Of a stretch of 64,000 nucleotides of DNA, positions 37,529 to 47,879 are shown piece after piece. Location of the stretch: NCBI RefSeq assembly GCF_020329435.1, contig NZ_JAGKJK010000016.1, positions 1 to 64,000 on the forward strand, read 5' to 3'. Position 1 is the stretch's first letter; every line of letters begins with the position of its first letter. The stretch is from Bradyrhizobium hereditatis. GTDB lineage: Bacteria > Pseudomonadota > Alphaproteobacteria > Rhizobiales > Xanthobacteraceae. The position numbers and the translations under genes are program-made. The notes below the pieces were generated by a model. It had not been told where the DNA came from and did no database searches. It was given only the letters and a program-made list of their open reading frames with translations.

Positions 37529-38940
37529 GTGCTATGTTCGATCTCGCTGAACTGCAGGGCAACATCTTGCGCGGCTACACCAAGAAGCCGCACGTGCGCT
37601 ACCTCATCCTGGAAGTCGCCGATCGCAGCGCAGCCCGGCGCTGGCTCGCCAGCTCCGTATCAGGCCGCGGCGACGGTGTTCCGCAGATCACGACCGGAGA
37701 TTGGGGGCCAAACAAGCCGGACACCTGTTTCAACATTGGCCTGACCTATGAGGGACTGCGCGCCCTCGGCACGCCGAGCGCTTCGCTTGAAATGTTCCCA
37801 AACGAATTCGTCGAAGGGATGACCGCCCGGGCCTTGAAGCTCGGGGATGTCGGGCCGAGCGCGCCGGAAAACTGGCCAGCTCCCTTCAACGAGCCGAAGC
37901 GGATACATCTCATCGCGACGATCTATGCCGAGAAGGTCGAGCAGCTAAACGAAGTCCAGGAACGCGCCCTCTACGACCGAGAGGCCCTGACACTGCTCGG
38001 TACACGCGAGGGGTATAATTTCCCGGGCGACTTTGTTCACTTCGGATATCGCGACAACATCACGCAACCGAGGTTCGAGGAGATTCACGACCCAGATCGC
38101 TATCCCGACAGACAACCCAGGGCGCCGCTCGGCACCGTGTTGCTGGGACATCCGACCAACCTGGAAGGCCTGACGTGGCGGGTCCCCCTGCCTGCAGAGT
38201 TGGGACACAATGGCACCTTCAACGCTTTTCGCGTGCTGAAGCAGGATGTGGCAGGCTTCGAGGAGTATCTCGATCGCGCAGCATCCGATCTGCTCAAGCA
38301 CCCGCAAGTCGACGAGTTGTTGCAGCCCGGCGACGAAGAGAAGATCGGCAAAGGCCTGTCACGTCGTGCGGCCTTGCGCGAGATCGTCGCCGCCAACCTG
38401 TGTGGCCGGTGGCGCGATGGCACACCACTGGCACTGTCTGCGGATGCACCTGATCCCAAAGCGGATCTGACGGATTTTGACTACGTTGGCGTTGGCGACT
38501 CCCGCTGCCCCCATGGAGCCCATATCCGCCGGTGTAACCCGCGAGGCGGGCAGATCGTGCAACGGATAGCGAACAACAGTCGGCGCCTTGTTCGGCGTGG
38601 CGTACCATATGGACCACCCTACGATCCGGCGAAGCGTGATCGGGACGAGCCCGAGCCGGAGCGGGGCCTACTCGGCAACTTCATAGGAGCGAGCCTCGGC
38701 GCCCAGTTCGAGGCCATGTCCTGCGATTGGCTGAATCTTGGCCTCCAGGATCCGCGCATCACTGGCTCCAACGATCCGATCTCAGGCGCCAACGATCCCG
38801 TCACGAGCTGGTTCGACCTGCCGCTTAAATCCGGCGGCACGATCCGATTGCGGGGGCTGCCGCGTTTTGTCTTGACGCGGGGCGGCGCCTATACGTTCCT
38901 GCCGAGCCTCTCAGCGATCCGCTTCTTGGGATCGCTATGA
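37525..38940 (+). CDS. DyP-type peroxidase
   Basis: 471 residues, a heme peroxidase of the DyP family oxidising dyes, phenols or aromatic compounds with peroxide. Family marks: N-terminal LAELQGNILRGYTKKPHVRYLIL, the distal-side motif FGYRDNITQPRF (173-184; catalytic Asp177 kept, the Gly of GxxDG replaced by Asn), proximal His333 in CPHGAHIRRCNPR, and RRLVRRGVPYG with Arg358/359. No Tat signal, so it is probably cytoplasmic. GTG 37525 overlaps the previous stop as GTGA and has GGGAG at 8 bp; ATG 37534 is an alternative start. Part of the catalase/unknown/DyP operon. Confidence 0.92.
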   Translation: MSAMFDLAELQGNILRGYTKKPHVRYLILEVADRSAARRWLASSVSGRGDGVPQITTGDWGPNKPDTCFNIGLTYEGLRALGTPSASLEMFPNEFVEGMTARALKLGDVGPSAPENWPAPFNEPKRIHLIATIYAEKVEQLNEVQERALYDREALTLLGTREGYNFPGDFVHFGYRDNITQPRFEEIHDPDRYPDRQPRAPLGTVLLGHPTNLEGLTWRVPLPAELGHNGTFNAFRVLKQDVAGFEEYLDRAASDLLKHPQVDELLQPGDEEKIGKGLSRRAALREIVAANLCGRWRDGTPLALSADAPDPKADLTDFDYVGVGDSRCPHGAHIRRCNPRGGQIVQRIANNSRRLVRRGVPYGPPYDPAKRDRDEPEPERGLLGNFIGASLGAQFEAMSCDWLNLGLQDPRITGSNDPISGANDPVTSWFDLPLKSGGTIRLRGLPRFVLTRGGAYTFLPSLSAIRFLGSL

Positions 38941-38997
38941 TGTGAGTTGACCAAATAGGCCGAGGGTCATTGGGCGGCCCTTGTAAGGCGTGGTTTA

Positions 38998-41900
38998 CTA
39001 GTTCAACACTCTCAACAGGTCATCAGCCTCGCGCAGGTCGCGGGAAGTTTCCGCCGACGCAAATTTCGCCCGCGTCGATATCAGCAGGTCTCGCGCTTCG
39101 GCGCGTCCGGATGCGCTCTCGGCTGCGCTGACCAGGCGCGCGATGCTGATCGCCGTCCGCAATTCCCAACCGACCGCCCCGAGCTTCCTGGCCGAGGCAA
39201 GCGAGCGTTTGAACAGGCGCATCGCTTCCCGGTCGTCTCGCGATGGTTCGCGACACAGCAGCGTGCCGTGGATCCGATAGATTTCGGGAGCAGCCCAGCG
39301 CTCGCCGGTTTGCTTCACCAGAGACTCAGCCGAAGCAGCGAAGCTTCGAGCCCTTTCTATCTGCCCAATCCGTCCGAATTCTGTGGCGAGCAGAATTCGA
39401 TAGAGCGGCATCTGAATGCACCGATTCTCGGCCGGTAGTTTATCGAGCAAGCCGCATAATTGTTCGAGCACCTCCGGAGCGGGGCCTCGTGCCGCCAGCG
39501 CAGCGGTTGCCCATAATGGGCCGATGACCCGGTACATCGGATAGCCATACTCATCAGCGACCTTCAGGCCGCGCTTTACGCTGGCAAGGTTAGCCGCAAG
39601 ATCGCCCTCATACCAGTGATCGGAGACGCCAAGAATGGAGGCAAAAGCCAGCATGAACGGATGTCCAATCTCGTCCGCGAGTTGCCGCGCCGTCACGCAG
39701 CACTCTCTGGCCCGGCCTGGCCGGCCCAACAACCATTCGATGTGTCCGGAGTAGACGAGCGATACGATCAATGGATCATGCTGATAAATCTGGACCAGCT
39801 TGCCGTGCTCACGTGGATTGTAGCGAGCGCTGACCAGAGCCGCGAGCTCACTTGCCTCCTCCAAACGACCGAGAAAGAAATTGGCGATTACAGCAGCGGT
39901 GTAGGCCATGAGGGCAGCCTCGTCGTCGCGCCACTCTTCTGACCGGCGGACGAAATCCCGCGCGTGTTCGAGGCCCTTGGTGAGCTCGCAGTTGACAAGC
40001 TTCGCGATGGTACTTCCCCACAGCACCGTCGACTTCTCGCGAATGGTGCCGTGGTTCGCACAAAGTTTGAGGGCGCGACTGTAGGGGCCATAGACATTCG
40101 GGTCGGACCACCCCGCGTTGGCGGTGTACGCCATCGCCAAGTTGGACTGCAGCGCGATTTCAGCTTCGAAGCGCCGTGGTGACGCCGGCATCTTGGGTAT
40201 CAGGGAGAGGCCCTCGCGAAGATGGGCCACGGCCTCCTTGGTGGCTGACCGCCGGAGCGCGGATTTGCCCGCCTGAAGCCAGGCCTCGATCGCTTCCGGA
40301 ATGTTGCCTGCGCGCGCATAATGATAGCCGAGCACGGCAGGCTGACTGCTCTCTCCGATGGCGGCCTCCTGAAGCAGCCACGATGCGACACGTGCATGGA
40401 GCTCGCGCCTTTCCTCCTTGAGTAACGAGAAGTAGGCGACTTCCTGTATCATCGAGTGCTTGAACGTGAAGACCGCGCCTTGAGACTCCTCACTACGATA
40501 CACAATCCCGGCTCTCTCGAGCGCCCGCAACGAGTCTTTCAGCGCTTGGCCTTTACCCGGAAGGACGCTGAATATACCTTCATAGTTGAAGCGCCTTCCG
40601 AAAACAGAGGCGATCTGGGCGACGCGTTTGGCAGGACCGAGACGATCAAGGCGCTCCATCAGTGAATCGTGAATACTTGCCGGTACCAGAGGTTCTGGCA
40701 ACTTCCCGTTCGGCACGGGGCTTTCAGCGGCCTGTGGAACCGCACCGGAATCGACGACGGCCCGCGTAAACTCCTCGACAAAGAGTGGCACGCCGTCAGT
40801 TCTTTCCACGATCTGGCTGGTAATCCGGCGCGGTACCAAATCGCTGCCCGCGACGGCTGCGACCATTTGCTCGACCTCATGCAGTGCCAATTTTTGCAGA
40901 GCAATTCGTCGAATTGCCGGGCCGGACAACCAGTCGGCTCTGTAATCATCGCGATGCGTGATCAGGACCATGATCCGCTCGCCAGTACAGTGAGCTACCA
41001 CGCGTACCAGCAGTTCGATGGTGGTCGGGTCCATCCACTGGATGTCCTCGACGATTACGAGGACCGGCCGCTGGCGAGAGGCGGCGAGAAGAGCATCGAC
41101 TAACACCTGAAAGCCACGCTCACGCTCCGAAGGAGATCCGAAATCCGTGGGCTCGTATCCCGAGCATGCGGGTATCGACAGCACCGCTCCGTAGTAACGA
41201 AGCGCCGGCTCGAGGTCGGTGACGGCTCTTGCCAAGAGCGAACGCAATTTTGCCAATGCGAGATCCGGCTCGTCAGTCTCCTGGATGCCGGTCGCCCGCG
41301 TGAGCCGCTCGATTTCCGGGGCAAGCGGCGTGTTGACGTGGAACGGCGAACATTGCAGCGACAGAACTTCGCGGGGAGACGCGTCAAGGGAACTGCGGAA
41401 CTGCCGGATCAAGCGTGACTTGCCGATGCCCGGCTCGCCGGAAATAACGGCAACCTGCCCAGAGCCGGCGAGAGTCTGCTGCCACATCTCGGCAAGCAAC
41501 GCACTTTCGCCGGTTCGGTTTATCATTGGAGCAAGAGGCGACCTGCGCGCGCGGTCGAACCTGCTTTCGCTAGACGCAAGCGCGTCTGCACGCCAGGCCT
41601 CGACCGGCTCCTCCACGCCTTTGAGAGATCGCCGGCCAAGCGGCGCATAGCTGAATGTTCCGCGGGTCAGCGCGTGAGTGCTCGAGCCCACCACGACACC
41701 GTTCTCACTGGCGAGTCCTTGCAGGCGGGCAGCGACATGTGCCGAGCTGCCGAACACTTCCCGTCGATCGGGGGGCTCGCCGGGCACGCTGCCGACGACG
41801 ACCACCCCGGTGTTAACCCCGATGCGCACGCCCAGACGAACGAAGCTACCGTCCGACAGCAGAAACTTGTGTTCCTTGATCGCCGCGGCAATCGCCAGAG

Positions 41901-42219
41901 AGGCGCGGACCGCGCGCTCGGGATCATTTTCGTGGGCTTGGGGGACGCCGAAATATGCCAGCAATCCGTCGCCAATCATTCTGGCGATGTGACCACCGTA
42001 GCGGCGAATCTGCTCATCGCAGATATCACGGAAGGTTCGGATAACTGCGAAGAACTCTTCGGGATCGATCCGCTCGCTCAGGGGTGTTGAGCCGACAATG
42101 TCAATAAACACCACCGTGAGCTGTCGGCGTTCGGCATGCGGAGCTTCATTCTCGACATTCGGCGGCGCCTGCGTCCGCTGAAGTCCGCCCGAACGATCAG
42201 GCTTCGGCTCGCTGCTCAT
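38998..42219 (-). CDS. Cyclase-domain / AAA ATPase / TPR signalling protein
   Basis: 1073 residues. Residues 35-205 form a class III nucleotide cyclase-like domain: VVFIDIVGSTPLSERIDPEEF (Asp40), MIGDGLLAYFGVP (Asp84), FGSSAHVAARLQGLA (157-170). The last motif normally reads G-D-x-V-N-x-A-A-R; here Asp and Asn are replaced by Ser158 and His161, so cyclase activity is doubtful. Residues 255-700 are an AAA/STAND-type ATPase with Walker A GEPGIGKS (261-268) and VLVIVEDIQWMD as Walker B. The C-terminal third is helical TPR-like (LEEASELAALVSARYNPREHG, RVIGPLWATAALAARG). This architecture is common in Bradyrhizobium. It converges with the DyP operon. Confidence 0.85.
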   Translation of the reverse strand: MSSEPKPDRSGGLQRTQAPPNVENEAPHAERRQLTVVFIDIVGSTPLSERIDPEEFFAVIRTFRDICDEQIRRYGGHIARMIGDGLLAYFGVPQAHENDPERAVRASLAIAAAIKEHKFLLSDGSFVRLGVRIGVNTGVVVVGSVPGEPPDRREVFGSSAHVAARLQGLASENGVVVGSSTHALTRGTFSYAPLGRRSLKGVEEPVEAWRADALASSESRFDRARRSPLAPMINRTGESALLAEMWQQTLAGSGQVAVISGEPGIGKSRLIRQFRSSLDASPREVLSLQCSPFHVNTPLAPEIERLTRATGIQETDEPDLALAKLRSLLARAVTDLEPALRYYGAVLSIPACSGYEPTDFGSPSERERGFQVLVDALLAASRQRPVLVIVEDIQWMDPTTIELLVRVVAHCTGERIMVLITHRDDYRADWLSGPAIRRIALQKLALHEVEQMVAAVAGSDLVPRRITSQIVERTDGVPLFVEEFTRAVVDSGAVPQAAESPVPNGKLPEPLVPASIHDSLMERLDRLGPAKRVAQIASVFGRRFNYEGIFSVLPGKGQALKDSLRALERAGIVYRSEESQGAVFTFKHSMIQEVAYFSLLKEERRELHARVASWLLQEAAIGESSQPAVLGYHYARAGNIPEAIEAWLQAGKSALRRSATKEAVAHLREGLSLIPKMPASPRRFEAEIALQSNLAMAYTANAGWSDPNVYGPYSRALKLCANHGTIREKSTVLWGSTIAKLVNCELTKGLEHARDFVRRSEEWRDDEAALMAYTAAVIANFFLGRLEEASELAALVSARYNPREHGKLVQIYQHDPLIVSLVYSGHIEWLLGRPGRARECCVTARQLADEIGHPFMLAFASILGVSDHWYEGDLAANLASVKRGLKVADEYGYPMYRVIGPLWATAALAARGPAPEVLEQLCGLLDKLPAENRCIQMPLYRILLATEFGRIGQIERARSFAASAESLVKQTGERWAAPEIYRIHGTLLCREPSRDDREAMRLFKRSLASARKLGAVGWELRTAISIARLVSAAESASGRAEARDLLISTRAKFASAETSRDLREADDLLRVLN

Positions 42220-42447
42220 GACCCACCAAGTTCACTCTCCGCCGTGCCAGCTGCGAAGCAAGAAGACCCGAGTCGGATTCGGCTCACGCTGCCGAGCGGC
42301 CTGTGCTCGGGCAGACAGTTCCAGGGATTGAACACCATGTGCTCGCAGTCGTACAGCGTATTCTGCGTCGATCTCTGCCTTGGAATGCAATGCTTCCCAG
42401 CCGCACTATTCTCGATAGAGGACAGGTCCAGCACCGCGGAGGGTCAT

Positions 42448-44382
<1,935 letters not shown>

Positions 44383-44394
44383 CCGAACGCTACT

Positions 44395-44444
44395 CCGAAA
44401 TTTCGTAATTGTGCTACGAGTTTTCGTGTATCACGAATTTTCGT
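44395..44444. promoter_or_regulatory. Three spaced palindromes, probable activator binding sites
   Basis: CCGAAATTTCGT (44395-44406), ACGAGTTTTCGT (44416-44427) and ACGAATTTTCGT (44433-44444) all fit the pattern (A/C)CGA-N4-TCGT. Start-to-start spacing is 21 and 17 bp. They lie 57-107 bp upstream of the sigma-54 promoter and just upstream of the activator start, as expected for upstream activator sites of an enhancer-binding protein. Confidence 0.72.
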
Positions 44445-44500
44445 AATCGCCAACGTCAGCAGAATCCCTGCGATCTCAACGCTCTCGCCGTCGAACAGCG

Positions 44501-44517
44501 CTGGCATGTGCCTTGCT
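44501..44517 (+). promoter_or_regulatory. Sigma-54 promoter of the cyanate uptake/cyanase operon
   Basis: CTGGCATGTGCCTTGCT fits YTGGCACG-N4-TTGCW with one mismatch (CATG for CACG) and correct GG-GC spacing. The predicted transcription start is near 44529, 21 bp before the first start codon (44550). Confidence 0.82.
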
Positions 44518-44549
44518 TAATTAGGGTGCAACGCTGTGCAGGAGGGCTG

Positions 44550-45932
44550 ATGTCTACCTTCGACAACCCATTTGATCCTAACCGCCGCCTTCATTCCGGT
44601 GGCTGTTCTTGCGGCCAGCATGTCAGCGAGGCCGAGCATCAGGCCGCCCAGTTGCAGATTCAGGCCGCCATCGAGAGCGAGCAGAAACGCTACGAAGGCG
44701 TGGTCGCCTCCGCCGTGATGCGGGCGATGTTTCCGCAGGATGTAGCGCGGCGCGCATTCCTGAAATCGGTCGGCGCGGCGACGGCCACGGCGGTGCTATC
44801 GCAATTCTTCCCGCTCAAGACCGCGACCGAAGCCTTCGCGCAAGGCGGACCGCTCGAGAAGAAAGACCTCAAGGTCGGCTTCATCCCGATCACCTGCGCC
44901 ACGCCGATCATCATGGCGGCGCCGATGGGATTCTATGCCAAGAACGGGCTAAACGTCGAAGTCATCAAGACCGCGGGCTGGGCGGTCATTCGCGACAAGA
45001 CCCTCAACAAGGAATACGACGCGGCGCATATGCTGTCGCCGATGCCGCTCGCCATCACCATGGGCGCCGGCTCCAACCCGATCCCCTACACCATGCCGGC
45101 GGTCGAGAACATCAACGGGCAGGCGATCACGCTGTCGATCAAGCACAAGGATAAGCGCGATCCGAAGAGCTGGAAGGGTTTTAAGTTCGCCGTGCCCTTC
45201 GACTATTCGATGCACAATTATCTGCTCCGCTACTATCTCGCCGAGCACGGCCTCGATCCCGATACCGACGTGCAGATCCGCGCGGTGCCGCCGCCGGAAA
45301 TGGTCGCCAATCTGCGTGCCGACAATATCGACGGTTTCCTCGGGCCCGATCCGATGAACCAGCGCGCGGTGTTCGACGGCGCCGGCTTCATCCACATCCT
45401 GACCAAAGATATCTGGGAAGGCCATCCGTGCTGCGCCTTCGCCGCGTCGAAGGAATTCGTCACCACGATGCCGAATACCTATGGCGCGTTGCTTAAGTCG
45501 ATCATTCAGGCGACCGCCTACGCGCACAAGGCGGAGAACCGCAAGGAAATCGCGAACGCGATCGCGCCGGCCAACTATCTGAACCAGCCACCGATCGTGC
45601 TGGAGCAGATCTTGACCGGCACCTTCGCCGACGGTCTCGGCAACATAGTCAACCAGCCGAACCGAGTCGATTTCGATCCATTCCCCTGGCAGTCCTTCGC
45701 GGTGTGGATCATGACCCAGATGAAGCGCTGGGGGCAGATCAAGGGCGACATCGACTATGCCGGCATTGCCGCGCAGGTCTATCTCGCGACCGACGCGACG
45801 CGGCTGATGAAGGAAGCCGGGCTGACGCCGCCGACGGCGACGACGAAGAGCTTTTCGGTGATGGGGAAGACGTTCGATCCGGCTAGGCCGGAGGAATATC
45901 TCACCAGCTTCAAGATCAGGAAGGCGTCGTGA
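44550..45932 (+). CDS. ABC transporter substrate-binding protein, CmpA/NrtA family
   Basis: 460 residues. Family features: DLKVGFIPITCATPIIMAAPMGFYAKNGL, ITMGAGSNPIPYTMPAVENINGQAITLS, LRADNIDGFLGPDPMNQRAVFDGAGF. The first 66 residues are an unusual extension with GGCSCGQHVSEAEH (Cys19, Cys21, His24, His30), before a twin-arginine motif RRAFLK (67-72) and hydrophobic segment, so export is probably by Tat with a long n-region. AGGAGGGCTG precedes ATG 44550. The operon includes a permease, an ATPase and cyanase, so cyanate is the likely ligand; nitrate or bicarbonate are what better-known relatives bind. Confidence 0.9.
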   Translation: MSTFDNPFDPNRRLHSGGCSCGQHVSEAEHQAAQLQIQAAIESEQKRYEGVVASAVMRAMFPQDVARRAFLKSVGAATATAVLSQFFPLKTATEAFAQGGPLEKKDLKVGFIPITCATPIIMAAPMGFYAKNGLNVEVIKTAGWAVIRDKTLNKEYDAAHMLSPMPLAITMGAGSNPIPYTMPAVENINGQAITLSIKHKDKRDPKSWKGFKFAVPFDYSMHNYLLRYYLAEHGLDPDTDVQIRAVPPPEMVANLRADNIDGFLGPDPMNQRAVFDGAGFIHILTKDIWEGHPCCAFAASKEFVTTMPNTYGALLKSIIQATAYAHKAENRKEIANAIAPANYLNQPPIVLEQILTGTFADGLGNIVNQPNRVDFDPFPWQSFAVWIMTQMKRWGQIKGDIDYAGIAAQVYLATDATRLMKEAGLTPPTATTKSFSVMGKTFDPARPEEYLTSFKIRKAS

Positions 45933-45945
45933 TGAACGATGCTCT

Positions 45946-46086
45946 CGTGTCCCGGACGCAATGCAGCGCGCAGCACAACGTGCGTAGCGGTGCATTGCAG
46001 AGCCGGGACCGCCTCACGCGCGGTGGGTCCCGGTTCTGCGGAGCATCGCTTCGCTTCGCTTCGTGCTGCGCCGCGCCCGGGACACG
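45946..46086. repeat. Dispersed repeat inside the cyanate operon
   Basis: Inverted arms CGTGTCCCGG...CCCGGGACACG with inner arms GAGCCGGGACC / GGGTCCCGGTTCTG. It fills nearly the whole 166-bp spacer between the substrate-binding gene and the permease gene. A known Bradyrhizobium-type repeat (from memory). Being transcribed, it may fold and adjust relative expression. Confidence 0.82.
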
Positions 46087-46098
46087 GATATCGCAACT

Positions 46099-46938
46099 AT
46101 GAACGCCTCCCTTCGCTTTCGCGCGGCGGTCGTCTCGATCGCGCTGTTTGCAGCCTTTCTCGGCATCTGGCATCTCGCCACGCGGCCGACGGCGGCGGCC
46201 ACCAACATGTCGCCGGAATACGCCAAGCTGATGGGGCTGACGGCAACGCAAGGCAAATCGGCGATGCCGGGGCCAGCAGATGTCGGCGCCAAATTGTGGG
46301 AGCACCTCAAGCAGCCGTTCTATGACAACGGTCCGAACGACAAGGGCCTCGGCATCCAGCTTGGCTATTCCATCGCGCGCGTCGGCCTCGGCTATCTGCT
46401 CGCTGTCCTCGTCGCGATCCCGCTCGGCTTTCTGATCGGGATGTCGCCTCTGATCAGCAAGGCGCTTGATCCGTTCATCCAGGTGCTGAAGCCGATCTCG
46501 CCGCTCGCCTGGATGCCGCTTGCGCTCTACACGATCAAGGATTCCTCAATCTCGGCGATCTTCGTCATCTTCATCTGCTCGGTGTGGCCGATGCTGCTCA
46601 ACACCGCGTTCGGCGTCGCATCGGTGCGCAAGGAATGGATCAATGTCGCGCGTACGCTGGAGGTCGGCACGGTCAGGCGCGCCTTCACCGTGATCCTGCC
46701 GGCCGCGGCACCGACGATCCTGACGGGCATGCGGATTTCGATCGGCATTGCCTGGCTCGTGATCGTCGCGGCCGAGATGCTCGTCGGTGGCACCGGCATC
46801 GGCTACTTCGTCTGGAACGAGTGGAACAACCTTTCGATCACCAACGTCATCATCGCCATCCTGATGATCGGCATCGTCGGCATGCTGCTCGACCAGATCC
46901 TGGCGCGGTTCACGCGCATGGTCACCTTCCCGGAGTAA
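46099..46938 (+). CDS. ABC transporter permease, CmpB/NrtB family
   Basis: 279 residues. One N-terminal helix (AAVVSIALFAAFLGIWHLA) and about five more (LGYLLAVLVAIPLGFLIGM, ISAIFVIFICSVWPMLLNT, ILTGMRISIGIAWLVIVAAEML). The EAA loop sequence VARTLEVGTVRRAFTVILPAAAP contacts the ATPase. Inner-membrane part of the cyanate-type importer. ATG 46099 begins MNASLRFR; the upstream in-frame codons derive from the repeat. Confidence 0.93.
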   Translation: MNASLRFRAAVVSIALFAAFLGIWHLATRPTAAATNMSPEYAKLMGLTATQGKSAMPGPADVGAKLWEHLKQPFYDNGPNDKGLGIQLGYSIARVGLGYLLAVLVAIPLGFLIGMSPLISKALDPFIQVLKPISPLAWMPLALYTIKDSSISAIFVIFICSVWPMLLNTAFGVASVRKEWINVARTLEVGTVRRAFTVILPAAAPTILTGMRISIGIAWLVIVAAEMLVGGTGIGYFVWNEWNNLSITNVIIAILMIGIVGMLLDQILARFTRMVTFPE

Positions 46939-46942
46939 GGCG

Positions 46943-47854
46943 ATGACCGACAAGTTCATTTCCATCGAAGGCATCGCCCGCCGTTATCCCGGCGCTGATG
47001 GCAAAGAGACCACGGTGTTCGAGGGCCTGTGGCTCGCGATGAATCGCGGCGAGTTCGGCTGCGTGATCGGCCATTCCGGCTGCGGCAAGACGACGGTGCT
47101 GAACATTCTGGCTGGTCTCGACGAGCCGAGCGAAGGCGCCGTGATCGTCGACGGGCAGGCGATTGAGGGCACGAGCCTCGACCGCGCCGTGATCTTCCAG
47201 AGCCATGCGCTGCTGCCGTGGCGCACGGTGCTCGGCAACGTCGCCTATGCCGTGACATCGAAATGGCGCGACTGGGATCGCGCCAGGGTGAAAGCCCATG
47301 CGCAGAAATTCATCGATCTCGTCGGGCTGACCGGCTCCGAGCACAAGCGCCCGTCGGAATTGTCCGGCGGCATGAAGCAGCGCGTCGGCATTGCACGCGC
47401 GCTTTCGATCACGCCGAAGATCATGCTGATGGACGAGCCGTTCTCGGCGCTGGATGCGTTGACCCGCGGCACGCTGCAGGACGAGGTGCGCCGCATTTGC
47501 CTGGAGACCGGGCAGACCGCGTTCATGATCACGCATGACGTCGATGAAGCGATCTATCTCGCCGACAAGATCTTTCTGATGACCAATGGCCCCGGCGCCG
47601 TGCTCGCCGAGATCGTCGAAAACCCGCTGCCGAAGGATCGCGGCCGCATCGATCTGCACCGTCATCCGCTCTACTACGCGCTGCGCAATCACATCGTCGA
47701 TTTCCTGGTCAGCCGCAGCAAGACGTTCGCCGCCACCGTCACTGACCACGATCCGCGCAACGTGCCGGTCGTGCGGCCGGGTTTAGGTGAGCCGACCGTC
47801 GTTCCACCTCCCAAGGCCGTCGATACTGGTCCGGCCCAGACGATCGCCTGTTAG
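46943..47854 (+). CDS. ABC transporter ATP-binding protein, CmpD/NrtD family
   Basis: 303 residues. Walker A GHSGCGKT (about 45-52), Q-loop IFQSHALLPWRTVL, signature LSGGMKQRVGIARAL, Walker B ILMDEPFSALDALTRGTL, H-loop MITHDVDEAIYLAD. The C-terminal tail (PRNVPVVRP...) is long and Pro-rich, as in NrtD. The start lies 4 bp after the permease stop. Energises uptake through the preceding permease. Confidence 0.95.
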   Translation: MTDKFISIEGIARRYPGADGKETTVFEGLWLAMNRGEFGCVIGHSGCGKTTVLNILAGLDEPSEGAVIVDGQAIEGTSLDRAVIFQSHALLPWRTVLGNVAYAVTSKWRDWDRARVKAHAQKFIDLVGLTGSEHKRPSELSGGMKQRVGIARALSITPKIMLMDEPFSALDALTRGTLQDEVRRICLETGQTAFMITHDVDEAIYLADKIFLMTNGPGAVLAEIVENPLPKDRGRIDLHRHPLYYALRNHIVDFLVSRSKTFAATVTDHDPRNVPVVRPGLGEPTVVPPPKAVDTGPAQTIAC

Positions 47855-47879
47855 ATTCTATTCTCAAGGAGACACCATC

